64,000 bases of DNA from Planosporangium spinosum (GTDB lineage: Bacteria; Actinomycetota; Actinomycetes; Mycobacteriales; Micromonosporaceae): positions 62,001 to 126,000 of the forward strand of contig NZ_JBLYUB010000003.1 in the NCBI RefSeq assembly GCF_049999945.1, given 5' to 3'. Each line of letters starts with the position of its first letter. Within the stretch, counting starts at the first letter, position 1. Positions 24,030 to 31,415 of this stretch are shown here, piece after piece. The notes beneath the pieces were generated by a model. It made no database searches and had not been told where the DNA came from. It saw only the letters and a list, made by a program, of their open reading frames with translations. The translations under genes were made by a program, and so were the position numbers.

Positions 24030-24482
24030 TCAGTCGGCCAACTCGGCGGCGACCGTGGCCCCGAGTTCCCAGCACTGTTCCAGCGCCGCCTTGTCCGGCT
24101 CGCCGGTGACGACCAGCGGCGGACGTACCGCCTTCCAGCGCAGCCCGGTGGTGATCGCCTCGATGGCGCGGAGCGCCCCGGACGCGTCGCTGTTGCCGTG
24201 CAGGTAGGCGGCGTACGGCCGGCCGGCGGTGGCCTCCAGGCAGGGGTAGTAGATCTGGTCGAAGAAGTGCTTGAGAGCACCGCTGATGTACCCGATGTTG
24301 ACCGGTGTGCCGAGCAGGTAGCAGTCGGCTTCCAGGACGTCGACGGCCGTGGCCGACAGTGCCGGCCGGGCGACGACCTCGACGCCGTCGATCTCGTCGG
24401 TACCGGCACCGGCGCGTACCGCCTCGTACATCGCCTGCAACGTCGGCGAGGCCGTGTGGTGGACGATCAGCAGTCGTTTCAT
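24030..24482 (-). CDS. Flavodoxin / NADPH-dependent FMN reductase family protein
   Basis: Soluble FMN-binding redox protein, 150 residues. It begins MKRLLIVHHTASPTLQAMYEAV, the flavodoxin phosphate-binding loop (VHHTASPT). The middle GTPVNIGYISGALKHFFDQ is the flavin-ring loop typical of the WrbA/iron-sulfur flavoprotein-like reductases. The last Rossmann strand shows PPLVVTG. No oxygenase or cluster partner lies next to it, so its electron partner is unknown. It and the crotonase gene upstream share the minus strand but are separated by a repeat-filled gap. Confidence 0.9.
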   Translation of the reverse strand: MKRLLIVHHTASPTLQAMYEAVRAGAGTDEIDGVEVVARPALSATAVDVLEADCYLLGTPVNIGYISGALKHFFDQIYYPCLEATAGRPYAAYLHGNSDASGALRAIEAITTGLRWKAVRPPLVVTGEPDKAALEQCWELGATVAAELAD

Positions 24483-24530
24483 CGTGTCCGAGCGTACCGG
24501 CCGGGCACGGCGGGCCGTCCGGTCGAGGGC

Positions 24531-24615
24531 CGGTGAAGGTCAGCGTTCGGTGAAGGTCAGCGGCCGGTGAGAGTCAGCGTTCGGAGACGGTCAGCGGCCG
24601 GTGAAGGTCGCCCGG
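24531..24615. repeat. 17 bp tandem repeat, five copies, reaching into the crotonase 3' end
   Basis: Units based on CGGTGAAGGTCAGCGTT start at 24531, 24548, 24565, 24582 and 24599, with some divergence. The last copy and a half codes the final residues and stop of the crotonase gene, so the array looks like a serial duplication of that gene's 3' end. Confidence 0.85.
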
Positions 24616-25379
24616 CCGGGGCCGTCGGTGAGGAACGACCGAACCGCCGCCCGCAGGTCCTCGGTGCGGTACAGGTCGGCGGCGATCGTGGTGATGTGCG
24701 CGTTCGCCTCCGGTACGCCGCCGCGCATGAAGTGGTCGAGCACCTTCTTGGTCGCCGCGTGGGCACGGGTCGGTCCGGTGGCGAGCGCCGTCGCGAACGT
24801 GTGCGCCGCCTCGTCGAAGCCCTCGTCCGGCAGGACCCGGTTGACCACGTTCCACCGCTCCAGCGTCGCGGCCGGGTAGCGCTCGCCGGTCATGACGAAC
24901 TCCTTCGCCCGGCCCACCCCGGCGCGCGCGGCCAGGCGCTGGGTGCCGCCCATGGTCGGGGTCAGCCCGACCACCTTCTCCACCAGTCCGAAGCTCGCCC
25001 GCTCGGCGGCCAGGATGATGTCGCAGGCTACCGCAACCTCGAACGCCCAGGTCAGGCACAACGCGTGGGCGGCGAACACGGTCGGGAACTCCAACCGTGC
25101 GATCCGCTCGGGCAGGGCGAGCATCCGATCGAACAGCACCTTCGCCTGCTCCGGCGTCTCCTGCGCGTCGAACAGTCGGACGTCGACGCCGCCGCTGACG
25201 ACCTTGCCCTCGGCGCGGATCAGCAGCGCCCGGACGTCGCCGGTCAGCCGGTCCACCGCGGCGTCGAGGTGATCGTGCAGTTCGAGCGTGTACAGGTTCA
25301 GCGGCCCGGCTTCGATCGTCAACACGGCCAGGCCGGACGGATCGAAGTCCAGGCGCGCCGGCGCGGGCGAGTTGACCAT
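24591..25379 (-). CDS. Enoyl-CoA hydratase/isomerase family protein (crotonase)
   Basis: Cytoplasmic acyl-CoA enzyme, 262 residues, ATG at 25379. Crotonase features: oxyanion-hole loop GKVVSGGVDVRLF, the second loop AHALCLTWAFEVAVACD, then ERASFGLVEKVVGLTPTMGGTQRL. In classical enoyl-CoA hydratase the second loop carries GGGxE; here the sequence is CLTWAFE, so only the second Glu region is kept and the exact reaction is uncertain. The C-terminal helix (AVRSFLTDGPGRATF) is normal. No beta-oxidation genes are adjacent. Confidence 0.88.
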   Translation of the reverse strand: MVNSPAPARLDFDPSGLAVLTIEAGPLNLYTLELHDHLDAAVDRLTGDVRALLIRAEGKVVSGGVDVRLFDAQETPEQAKVLFDRMLALPERIARLEFPTVFAAHALCLTWAFEVAVACDIILAAERASFGLVEKVVGLTPTMGGTQRLAARAGVGRAKEFVMTGERYPAATLERWNVVNRVLPDEGFDEAAHTFATALATGPTRAHAATKKVLDHFMRGGVPEANAHITTIAADLYRTEDLRAAVRSFLTDGPGRATFTGR

Positions 25380-25431
25380 GGACGCAGCGTAACAAGGGGC
25401 CGCGGCGACCGCGCAGTGGCAGATGGTGCCG

Positions 25432-25463
25432 GTGGCGCGGTGGCGCGGTGGCGCGGTGGCGCG
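25432..25463. repeat. 8 bp tandem repeat (GTGGCGCG) x4
   Basis: Four exact copies, then a diverged GTGGCCGG, in the gap between the crotonase and serine-hydrolase genes. Confidence 0.9.
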
Positions 25464-25483
25464 GTGGCCGGCGCCGACGACGG

Positions 25484-26593
25484 TCAGGGACGAGTGCCGG
25501 CCATCAACTGTCGGGTGACCTCCGCGCAGACGTCCGCGCCGTAGGACAGGCCCCGGGACTCTTCGTAGCGGGTCAGTACGGCGAGAATCCAGTCGTCCCG
25601 GACGGCCAGGCAGGCGATGTGCCAGTTGCCCTCGTCGTAGATGGGCGTCCAGCCGTTCTTGATGGCGGTGGTGGCGGCCACGTCGGCGGGCAGGGCGTCC
25701 ACGATGCCGAACCGCCCCTCGCCGCGTACCTGGCGCATCCGGTCGAGGATCCACGAGGTCCACACCGGACCGGCGGCGCGGCCGTCGGCGACGCACAGGC
25801 CGAGGCGGGTGGCGTCGCGAGCGGTGACCTGTGTCTTGCTCCACCAGCCGCTGACCACGGTGGTGCCGGTCAGGCCGCAGATGGCGATCATGCGGTTGAC
25901 CACGGCATTTCCGCCGTCGAGTTGATAGATGTCGCTGGCGGCCTCGTTGTCGCTGTCGACGATCATGTCGGTGAGTTCGTCGAGTCGCTGCTTGCTCGGC
26001 GTGGCGCCCTTCGCGGCCTGTAACCGCAGGTAGTCGGCGGAGATCCAAACCTTGATCATCGACTCGGTGCTACTGGTGGCACTGGTGTGGTTGGCGGAGC
26101 CGGTGACCGTACCGGTGCGGCGGTCCAGCAACGCCCAGGAGAGGAAGCCGTCGACGTCGAGGTTCACCGGGCGGGACACGAGCAGTGGCTTGGGATCGGG
26201 CGTGGCCGACCCGGACGGAGCGGCACCGCCGGCCGGCGGCACCGCCGTCCTGCCGGATGAGGCCGCACCCGGTGCCTGGTTGTCCACCGGGCGCACCGTG
26301 GGAACGATCTTTTCGCGCGGTCCCGTGGCGTCGGCCGGGCGGCGGTGCGAGACGGGTACCGGGGCCGAGGTGATGACGCGGCCGGCCATGACGATTCCGG
26401 TTACGTTGACGGCGAGGAGAGCGACCAGCATGACCAGGTCGAAGGCGAGCCGGTACGGGGATCTGCGTCGCGGTTTCACCACGGCAGGCGGCGCGTCCAC
26501 GAGCGGGTACGGGGACCGGACATCGCGCGGCACGGCCGCCGACCTGGCCGTCGAATCGTTCACGAGGAGCGGCCTTTCCCACATCCTCGGCAT
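25484..26593 (-). CDS. Membrane-anchored serine hydrolase, class A beta-lactamase fold
   Basis: 369 residues (the start may be one of several: ATG 26593, or a GTG ten codons in). One membrane helix (about 50-72, FDLVMLVALLAVNVTGIVM) is followed by a Pro/Ser/Ala linker and an extracellular domain with the three penicillin-recognising motifs: SMIK (SxxK) in STESMIKVW, SDN in VDSDNEAA and KNG in AIKNGWTP. The catalytic Ser is therefore kept. A Glu166-type residue is not obvious, so I would not call it a working beta-lactamase. Actinomycete relatives are annotated as serine hydrolases of unknown role in the wall. Confidence 0.85.
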   Translation of the reverse strand: MPRMWERPLLVNDSTARSAAVPRDVRSPYPLVDAPPAVVKPRRRSPYRLAFDLVMLVALLAVNVTGIVMAGRVITSAPVPVSHRRPADATGPREKIVPTVRPVDNQAPGAASSGRTAVPPAGGAAPSGSATPDPKPLLVSRPVNLDVDGFLSWALLDRRTGTVTGSANHTSATSSTESMIKVWISADYLRLQAAKGATPSKQRLDELTDMIVDSDNEAASDIYQLDGGNAVVNRMIAICGLTGTTVVSGWWSKTQVTARDATRLGLCVADGRAAGPVWTSWILDRMRQVRGEGRFGIVDALPADVAATTAIKNGWTPIYDEGNWHIACLAVRDDWILAVLTRYEESRGLSYGADVCAEVTRQLMAGTRP

Positions 26594-27027
26594 TTATCCC
26601 GGGCGGTCGCCTGGGATTCATCAGATCCCTTCCGTGGATACTCCCGCCTTCAGCCGGCAGGGGAAACGCCAACTCCTGCGGAGCAGGGCAGGGAGAGCCT
26701 GTCCGTCGTCACGGCGGATCGGCGTGTACCCGCGCGGGGCCGCGAGGTTCATCCTTGGCCGGTACGTGTAACCACCGTTCTCCGTGTCGCCACTGTTCTC
26801 TGTGTCGCCACCGGCCGTCGGGCCGCAACCGCCGGACCTTTACGCTGATCGTCATCGCGTCGCGGCGGACCCGGCCGGCCCGCGGTGTGCGCAGGTACGG
26901 GCGGCCGCGGTGGCGGACGGTCGAGGTGGGGACAGCGATCGATGGGAAAGCGGTCCACGTGGAACAGCGGTCGGCCGGGAGCATGGGTTCACGCAGCGGG
27001 CATGGGTTGACACGGAGGCGCAGGTAG
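26594..27027. other. Divergent gene-free stretch
   Basis: Between the serine hydrolase and methyltransferase genes. I see no gene, repeat array or strong palindrome; promoters for both neighbours are presumably here. Confidence 0.4.
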
Positions 27028-27672
27028 ATGTCTGAGGCGGTGTTGCGGGCGGCCCGGTCCGCGGTGGGCTTCATGCCCGACGACGAGGGCATGGCCCTGC
27101 ACGACGCGGCGCTGTCGGTACCGGTACCCGGTCCGCTCGTCGAGGTGGGCAGCTACCTCGGCAGGTCGACGCTCTACCTGGCTGCGGCGGCCCGGGCGCG
27201 CGGCGGCGTGGTGGTGACCGTCGACCATCACCGGGGTTCGGAGGAGCACCAGCCCGGCTGGGAGTACCACGACCCGGGCCTGGTCGACCCGACTACCGGC
27301 CGGCTCGACACGCTGCCCGGCTTCCGCCGTGCGATCGCCTCCGCGGGCGTCGAGGACGTCGTCGTCGCCGTGGTGGCCCGCTCGGAGACCCTCGCGGCGC
27401 TCTGGGATCGGCAGGCCGCGTTCGTGTTCCTCGACGGCAGCCACACCGACGAATCCGCCGGCCGTGACTACCGGTGCTGGTCACCCCACGTGGCGGTCGG
27501 TGGCCTGCTGGCGATCCACGACGTGTTCCCCGACCCCGCCGACGGTGGCCAGGCGCCGTACCGGATCTACCGGCGGGCGCTCGAGTCGGGTGAGTACACG
27601 GAGGTGCCGGGGTGCGGCTCGCTGCGGCTGCTGCGCCGTGACCGACCGCCGGCCGTGCCCGGGTCGGCCTGA
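27028..27672 (+). CDS. Class I SAM-dependent methyltransferase (Methyltransf_24 type)
   Basis: 214 residues, ATG with GGCGCAGG upstream. SAM-binding motif I is LVEVGSYLGRSTLYLA; VVVTVDHHRGSEEH is motif II with the ribose-binding acid. AAFVFLDGSHTDESAGRDY is the usual metal/loop region of this subfamily and LLAIHDVFPDP the catalytic-site end. The acceptor is unknown. It converges on the alpha-toroid/methyltransferase/glycosyltransferase operon with only 39 bp between, and may act in the same pathway. Confidence 0.9.
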   Translation: MSEAVLRAARSAVGFMPDDEGMALHDAALSVPVPGPLVEVGSYLGRSTLYLAAAARARGGVVVTVDHHRGSEEHQPGWEYHDPGLVDPTTGRLDTLPGFRRAIASAGVEDVVVAVVARSETLAALWDRQAAFVFLDGSHTDESAGRDYRCWSPHVAVGGLLAIHDVFPDPADGGQAPYRIYRRALESGEYTEVPGCGSLRLLRRDRPPAVPGSA

Positions 27673-27711
27673 CCCTCGTATCCGGGTCGGCCCGACCCCG
27701 CCGACCGGCCG

Positions 27712-28863
27712 TCAGGTACCGGCCACCGCGCAGGCGGCGGTCTCGGGGCAGCCGGCGCTGAACTCCGCGGTCGCCGGCAGGTCCAGCCCGGACAACGCCC
27801 GGCTCCGGGGGTGGGCACCGTGCAACGCGTCGACGGCGAGGACGACCGCGGCACCGGTCCAGGTACTGCACTCCACCGGCCACCGCTTGCCGTCGGTGAA
27901 GACCAGGCCGGTCCAGTACGAGCCGTCGTCGTGGCGCAGGTGCTGCATCGCCGCGACCAGTTCGGCCGCGGCCGCGTCGTCGCCCACCGCATGCGAGGCG
28001 AGGGCCAGCTCGCACGTCTCGGCGCCGGTCACCCAGGGCCGGTCGGACACGCAGCGGGCGCCGAGGCCCGCGACGACGAACTCGTCCCAGCGCTCGCGCA
28101 GATGCCGGTGGCCGGACGGGCCGCCGACCACGCCGGCGAGCACGGGGTAGTACCAGTCCATGGAGAAGCGGCGCTTGTCGGCGAAGGCGTCCGGGTGCCG
28201 GCGCAGCGCGTGGGCCAGGTGCCCGGCCGCCAGCTCCCACGCCGGCTGCGGTGCGCCGACCTGTTCGGCCAGCGCGATCCCGGCCCGCAGGCCCTGGTAC
28301 ACACTGCTGCCGCCGGTGACCAGGGCCTGCTCGTCGGCGCCGCCGTGCGGGTCGACCGCCCACCAGACCTGTCCCGACGGCGCCTGCTGGGCCACGGCGA
28401 AGTCGAGGGCCCGGCGCACGGTCGGCCACATCCGGGCCAGGAACGCGTCGTCGCCCGTGGACAGCCAGTGGTGCCGGACACCGACGGCGACGTACGCGCT
28501 GTGGTGGGTCTCCTCGATCGGGCTGGTGACCGCGCCGAGCCGGTAGCGGGACGCCCAGCCGCCACCGGGGTGCTGGGTGTCGCGCAGCCACTCGTAGGCC
28601 AGCCGTGCCTCCCGGTGCCGGCCGCCGACGTCGAGCGCCATCGCCGCCTCGACGTGGTCCCACGGGTCGGTCTCGCCGCCGGGAAACCACGGGATCGCCC
28701 CCGACGGTTCCTGCGCGGCGGCGATGCTCGCGGCGGTGGCCAGCACGTCGTCGGCGGTGAGCACGCCGGGCAGGTCGGGCACGCCGGGATCGGACCCGGG
28801 CAGGTCGGGTACGACCAGATCAGGCACGGCCAGCTCGGGTACCGACCGCTCAGGCGGCGACAC
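27712..28863 (-). CDS. Prenyltransferase/terpene-cyclase-like alpha/alpha-toroid protein
   Basis: 383 residues, usually annotated as prenyltransferase in actinobacteria. It starts with a Pro-rich repeat region (VPELAVPDLVVPDLPGSDPG) and then helical repeats of the squalene-cyclase/toroid type: AAQEPSGAIPWFPGGETDPWDHVEAAMAL, AYEWLRDTQHPGGGWASRY, LRHDDGSYWTGLVF. Each helical turn has the G-G/S-W motif seen in QW-like repeats. No DxDD or DxD cyclase motif is plain, so catalysis is unproven. It may instead be a glycan-binding or processing toroid. Its start overlaps the upstream methyltransferase by 14 bp, so they are co-translated. Confidence 0.75.
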   Translation of the reverse strand: MSPPERSVPELAVPDLVVPDLPGSDPGVPDLPGVLTADDVLATAASIAAAQEPSGAIPWFPGGETDPWDHVEAAMALDVGGRHREARLAYEWLRDTQHPGGGWASRYRLGAVTSPIEETHHSAYVAVGVRHHWLSTGDDAFLARMWPTVRRALDFAVAQQAPSGQVWWAVDPHGGADEQALVTGGSSVYQGLRAGIALAEQVGAPQPAWELAAGHLAHALRRHPDAFADKRRFSMDWYYPVLAGVVGGPSGHRHLRERWDEFVVAGLGARCVSDRPWVTGAETCELALASHAVGDDAAAAELVAAMQHLRHDDGSYWTGLVFTDGKRWPVECSTWTGAAVVLAVDALHGAHPRSRALSGLDLPATAEFSAGCPETAACAVAGT

Positions 28864-29578
28864 CGGCCACCTCCGGCCGCCGCAGGTAGATGACGACGCT
28901 CTTGCCGATCAGCGGGTTGAGCGCCCGCTCCGCCACCCGGGTCAGCCGGGGCCGGGCCATGATGTCCCAGACCAGCAACCGGTGGTACGCCCGTACGACC
29001 GCCGCGTCGCGGTTCACCCCCGCGGCGCACTTGAGCCACCAGTACGGGCTGTGCAGGGCGTGGACGTAGCCGTGCCCGGTGACGGTGAGCCCGACCGCCT
29101 CCAGTTTCCGGCCCAGCTCGTCGGCCCGGTAGATGCGTACGTGGCCGCCGTCGTTGGCGTGGTACTCGTCCGACAGCGCCCAGCAGATGCGCTCGGGCAG
29201 CCAGCGCGGCACGGTGACCGCCGCGAGCCCGCCGGGGCGCAGCACCCGGGCGATCTCGGCGATCGCGGCGGCGTCGTCGGGGATGTGCTCGAGGACCTCG
29301 GACGCGATGATCCGGTCGAAGCTGGCATCCGGGAACGGCAGCCGGCGCAGGTCGGCCCGGATCGCGGTGGCCATGGTGTCCGCGGATGCCTCGCCGGCCT
29401 CGGCCATCGCGGCGCACCACTCGCGGGTGGTGCGCAGGCCGGCGGTGTCGAGGTCGACGGCGACCACGTCCGCGCCGCGCCGGTAGGCCTCGAAGGCGTG
29501 CCGACCCTCACCGCAGCCGAGGTCGAGCAGGCGCATGCCGGGGCGTACCGCCAACCGGTCATAGTCGACGGTCAGCAT
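28850..29578 (-). CDS. Class I SAM-dependent methyltransferase (Methyltransf_11)
   Basis: 242 residues from the ATG at 29578, which overlaps the glycosyltransferase stop by 7 bp and has GGGAGG upstream. Motif I is LLDLGCGEGRHAFEA, the acid at the end of beta-2 is in VVAVDLD, and DRIIASEVLEHIPDD is motif IV of the UbiE/Methyltransf_11 type. A C-terminal extension with AGVNRDAAVVRAYHRLLVWDIM and aromatic clusters may bind a lipid or glycolipid substrate. It is the middle gene of the GT4-methyltransferase-toroid operon, a conserved trio in actinobacteria whose product is not known to me. Confidence 0.92.
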   Translation of the reverse strand: MLTVDYDRLAVRPGMRLLDLGCGEGRHAFEAYRRGADVVAVDLDTAGLRTTREWCAAMAEAGEASADTMATAIRADLRRLPFPDASFDRIIASEVLEHIPDDAAAIAEIARVLRPGGLAAVTVPRWLPERICWALSDEYHANDGGHVRIYRADELGRKLEAVGLTVTGHGYVHALHSPYWWLKCAAGVNRDAAVVRAYHRLLVWDIMARPRLTRVAERALNPLIGKSVVIYLRRPEVAGVAA

Positions 29579-30918
29579 GCGGGGCGCCCTCCCGGTCGGG
29601 TGTCGTGTCGTGCCGCGTGCGCGGCGATGGCCTCGGCGTACCAGGCCGCGGTCTGCTGCGCGGTGTGCCGCCAGGTGAAGCGTTCGACGACCCGCCGCCG
29701 GCCGGCGGTACCGAGCCGCCGCCGCAGCCCGGGGTCGTCGAGCAGTCGGCCGATGGCCGCCGCGAGGGCGCCCGGGTCGGCCGGTGGTACGTGCAGCGCG
29801 GCGAGTCCGTCCGGGCCGACCACCTCGGGTATGGCGCCGGCGGTCGTGGTGACCAGCGGCACGCCGCAGGCCATCGCCTCGACCGCCGGCAGCGAGAAGC
29901 CCTCGTACCGCGACGGCACCACGGCGACGGTCGCGGAGCGGAACAGGTCGGCCAGTTCGGTGTCGGACAGTCCGCTGACGAATCGCACCGCGTCGGTCAG
30001 ACCCAGCCGGTTGATGGTCTGGTCGGTGCGGCCACCCGGCCGGGCCGAGCCGACCACGACCAGTTCGACCGGTCGCTCCGTGCGGATCTTGGCCACGGCC
30101 TCGATGAGGTCGTCGAGCCCCTTGAGGGGGACGTCCGCGCTGGTGACCGTGACGATACGGGCGACGCCGCCGGCTGACCCGGCTGGCCCGGCTGAACCGG
30201 CTCCGCCGGTCGAGTCGGCTGAGCCGGCCGGGGCGGGCTCGGCCGGATGGAAGATCGTTTCGTCCACGCCGACGCCGATCACCCGCAACCGGTCCGGGTC
30301 GACGCCGAACGCCCCGACGATGTCCCGGTGCGACGACTCGGAGACGGTGGTCAGCCAGGGCAGCCGGCGGGCGACCCGGCCCTGCATCCGGGTGAACGCG
30401 TACCACCGCCGCAGCGACAGCCGGCGCTGCCAACGGTCGGCCGCGGCCAGCTCCAGGTCCCGGTCGACGGTGATCGGATGATGGATCGTCGCCACCACCG
30501 GCGGTCCGGACCGGGGCAGGCCGAGCAGCCCGTACCCGAGGCTCTGGTTGTCATGGACGACGTCGAACTCGTCCAGCCGCCGGCGCAGATGCGCCCGGGC
30601 CCGCAGCGAGAACGTCAGCGGCTCCGGGAACGACCCGGTACGCATGAGCCCGAATTCGAGGACGTCGGCGGGCGTCCGGAACTCGCTGAGCCGCGGGGTC
30701 CGGAACGGGTCGGGCTCGCGGTACAGGTCGAGGCTGGGCAGGGTGGTCAGGCGCACGCCGGGGTCCAGTTCGGGCAGGGGAGGGCCGGAGAACACCTCCA
30801 CCTGGTGGCCCAGGCCGACCAGTTCCCGGGACAGGTGCCGGACGTACACGCCCTGGCCTCCACAGTGCGGCTTGCTGCGATAGGACAGCAACGCCACCCG
30901 GAAGCTCGTCAGCGCCAA
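29572..30918 (-). CDS. Glycosyltransferase family 4
   Basis: GT-B retaining glycosyltransferase, 448 residues. It seems to start at a TTG (30918), with GGAGGG 6 bases before it; the ATG five bases upstream is in another frame. The N-terminal domain has VALLSYRSKPHCGGQGVYVRHLS (the GGxGxYV glycine loop). The C-terminal nucleotide-sugar domain has VPLKGLDDLIEA and the EGFSLPAVEAMACG E-x7-E motif. A Gly/Ala/Ser-rich stretch (APAGSADSTGGAGSAGPAGS) interrupts the two domains and looks like a slippage insertion. It is the first gene of the operon running to 27712. Confidence 0.93.
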   Translation of the reverse strand: MALTSFRVALLSYRSKPHCGGQGVYVRHLSRELVGLGHQVEVFSGPPLPELDPGVRLTTLPSLDLYREPDPFRTPRLSEFRTPADVLEFGLMRTGSFPEPLTFSLRARAHLRRRLDEFDVVHDNQSLGYGLLGLPRSGPPVVATIHHPITVDRDLELAAADRWQRRLSLRRWYAFTRMQGRVARRLPWLTTVSESSHRDIVGAFGVDPDRLRVIGVGVDETIFHPAEPAPAGSADSTGGAGSAGPAGSAGGVARIVTVTSADVPLKGLDDLIEAVAKIRTERPVELVVVGSARPGGRTDQTINRLGLTDAVRFVSGLSDTELADLFRSATVAVVPSRYEGFSLPAVEAMACGVPLVTTTAGAIPEVVGPDGLAALHVPPADPGALAAAIGRLLDDPGLRRRLGTAGRRRVVERFTWRHTAQQTAAWYAEAIAAHAARHDTRPGGRPAC

Positions 30919-31415
30919 GACATACCCTCCTGGTCACCAATTCCATTGGGGACGCTGAATGGTATCGGCAGCCCCGCAGTGACCGGCCTCACGTACCGAC
31001 GTACCGGTGAACGGGCCGGTCACCCGCGCCGCCCGTCGCGACCACGGGCCGCTGCCCGGTGTACCCGCGTCGTCCAGTGTCGACCGTGCCGGCAGGTACG
31101 GCATGCCCGGCGTGTCTGGTGTGGCGCGCACGTGGCGCGGGCGATCGTGGACACCTCTGCCGGTGATAACCGGCACAGGGGCCCCACGATCGCCGGGGAC
31201 CTGCAGTGGTGTACAGCCGCGCGGAGGAAAGTCGCGCGCGGGTCTGGCGCGGGGCGTCGGGGACAGGTAGAAACAGTCCGATCCCTTTCTTCACGGCTCA
31301 ACTAAAGCTGTTCACCGGAAGAGAGCGCTCTCTTCCGGGTGATCCGGCGGCACCGGCCGGCCCCCCGGTTCCGGCCGACCCACACCCCCCAGGTCCTCCT
31401 CCGATAGGCAGGTCG
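30919..31415. other. Divergent regulatory region between GT4 operon and beta-helix gene
   Basis: No gene. It carries the strong palindrome at 31315-31338, 77 bp before the beta-helix protein start. The AT-richer words around 31285-31310 (CTTTCTTCACGGCTCAACTAAAG) could hold the promoter that the palindrome controls. Confidence 0.5.
31315..31338. promoter_or_regulatory. 24 bp perfect palindrome, LacI-type operator candidate
   Basis: Left half CCGGAAGAGAGC, right half GCTCTCTTCCGG, perfectly symmetric. The core GAGAGCGCTCTC resembles the GGGAGCGCTCCC operators of actinomycete LacI-family (CebR-type) regulators of glycan use. It lies upstream of a secreted beta-helix protein gene. No LacI gene is in this window. 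Confidence 0.65.

Noticed and set aside
25484..26593. Antibiotic-resistance beta-lactamase
   Set aside because: SxxK, SDN and KNG motifs are present, but no Glu166-type residue is evident and the protein is membrane-anchored with a long linker, so resistance is not supported.
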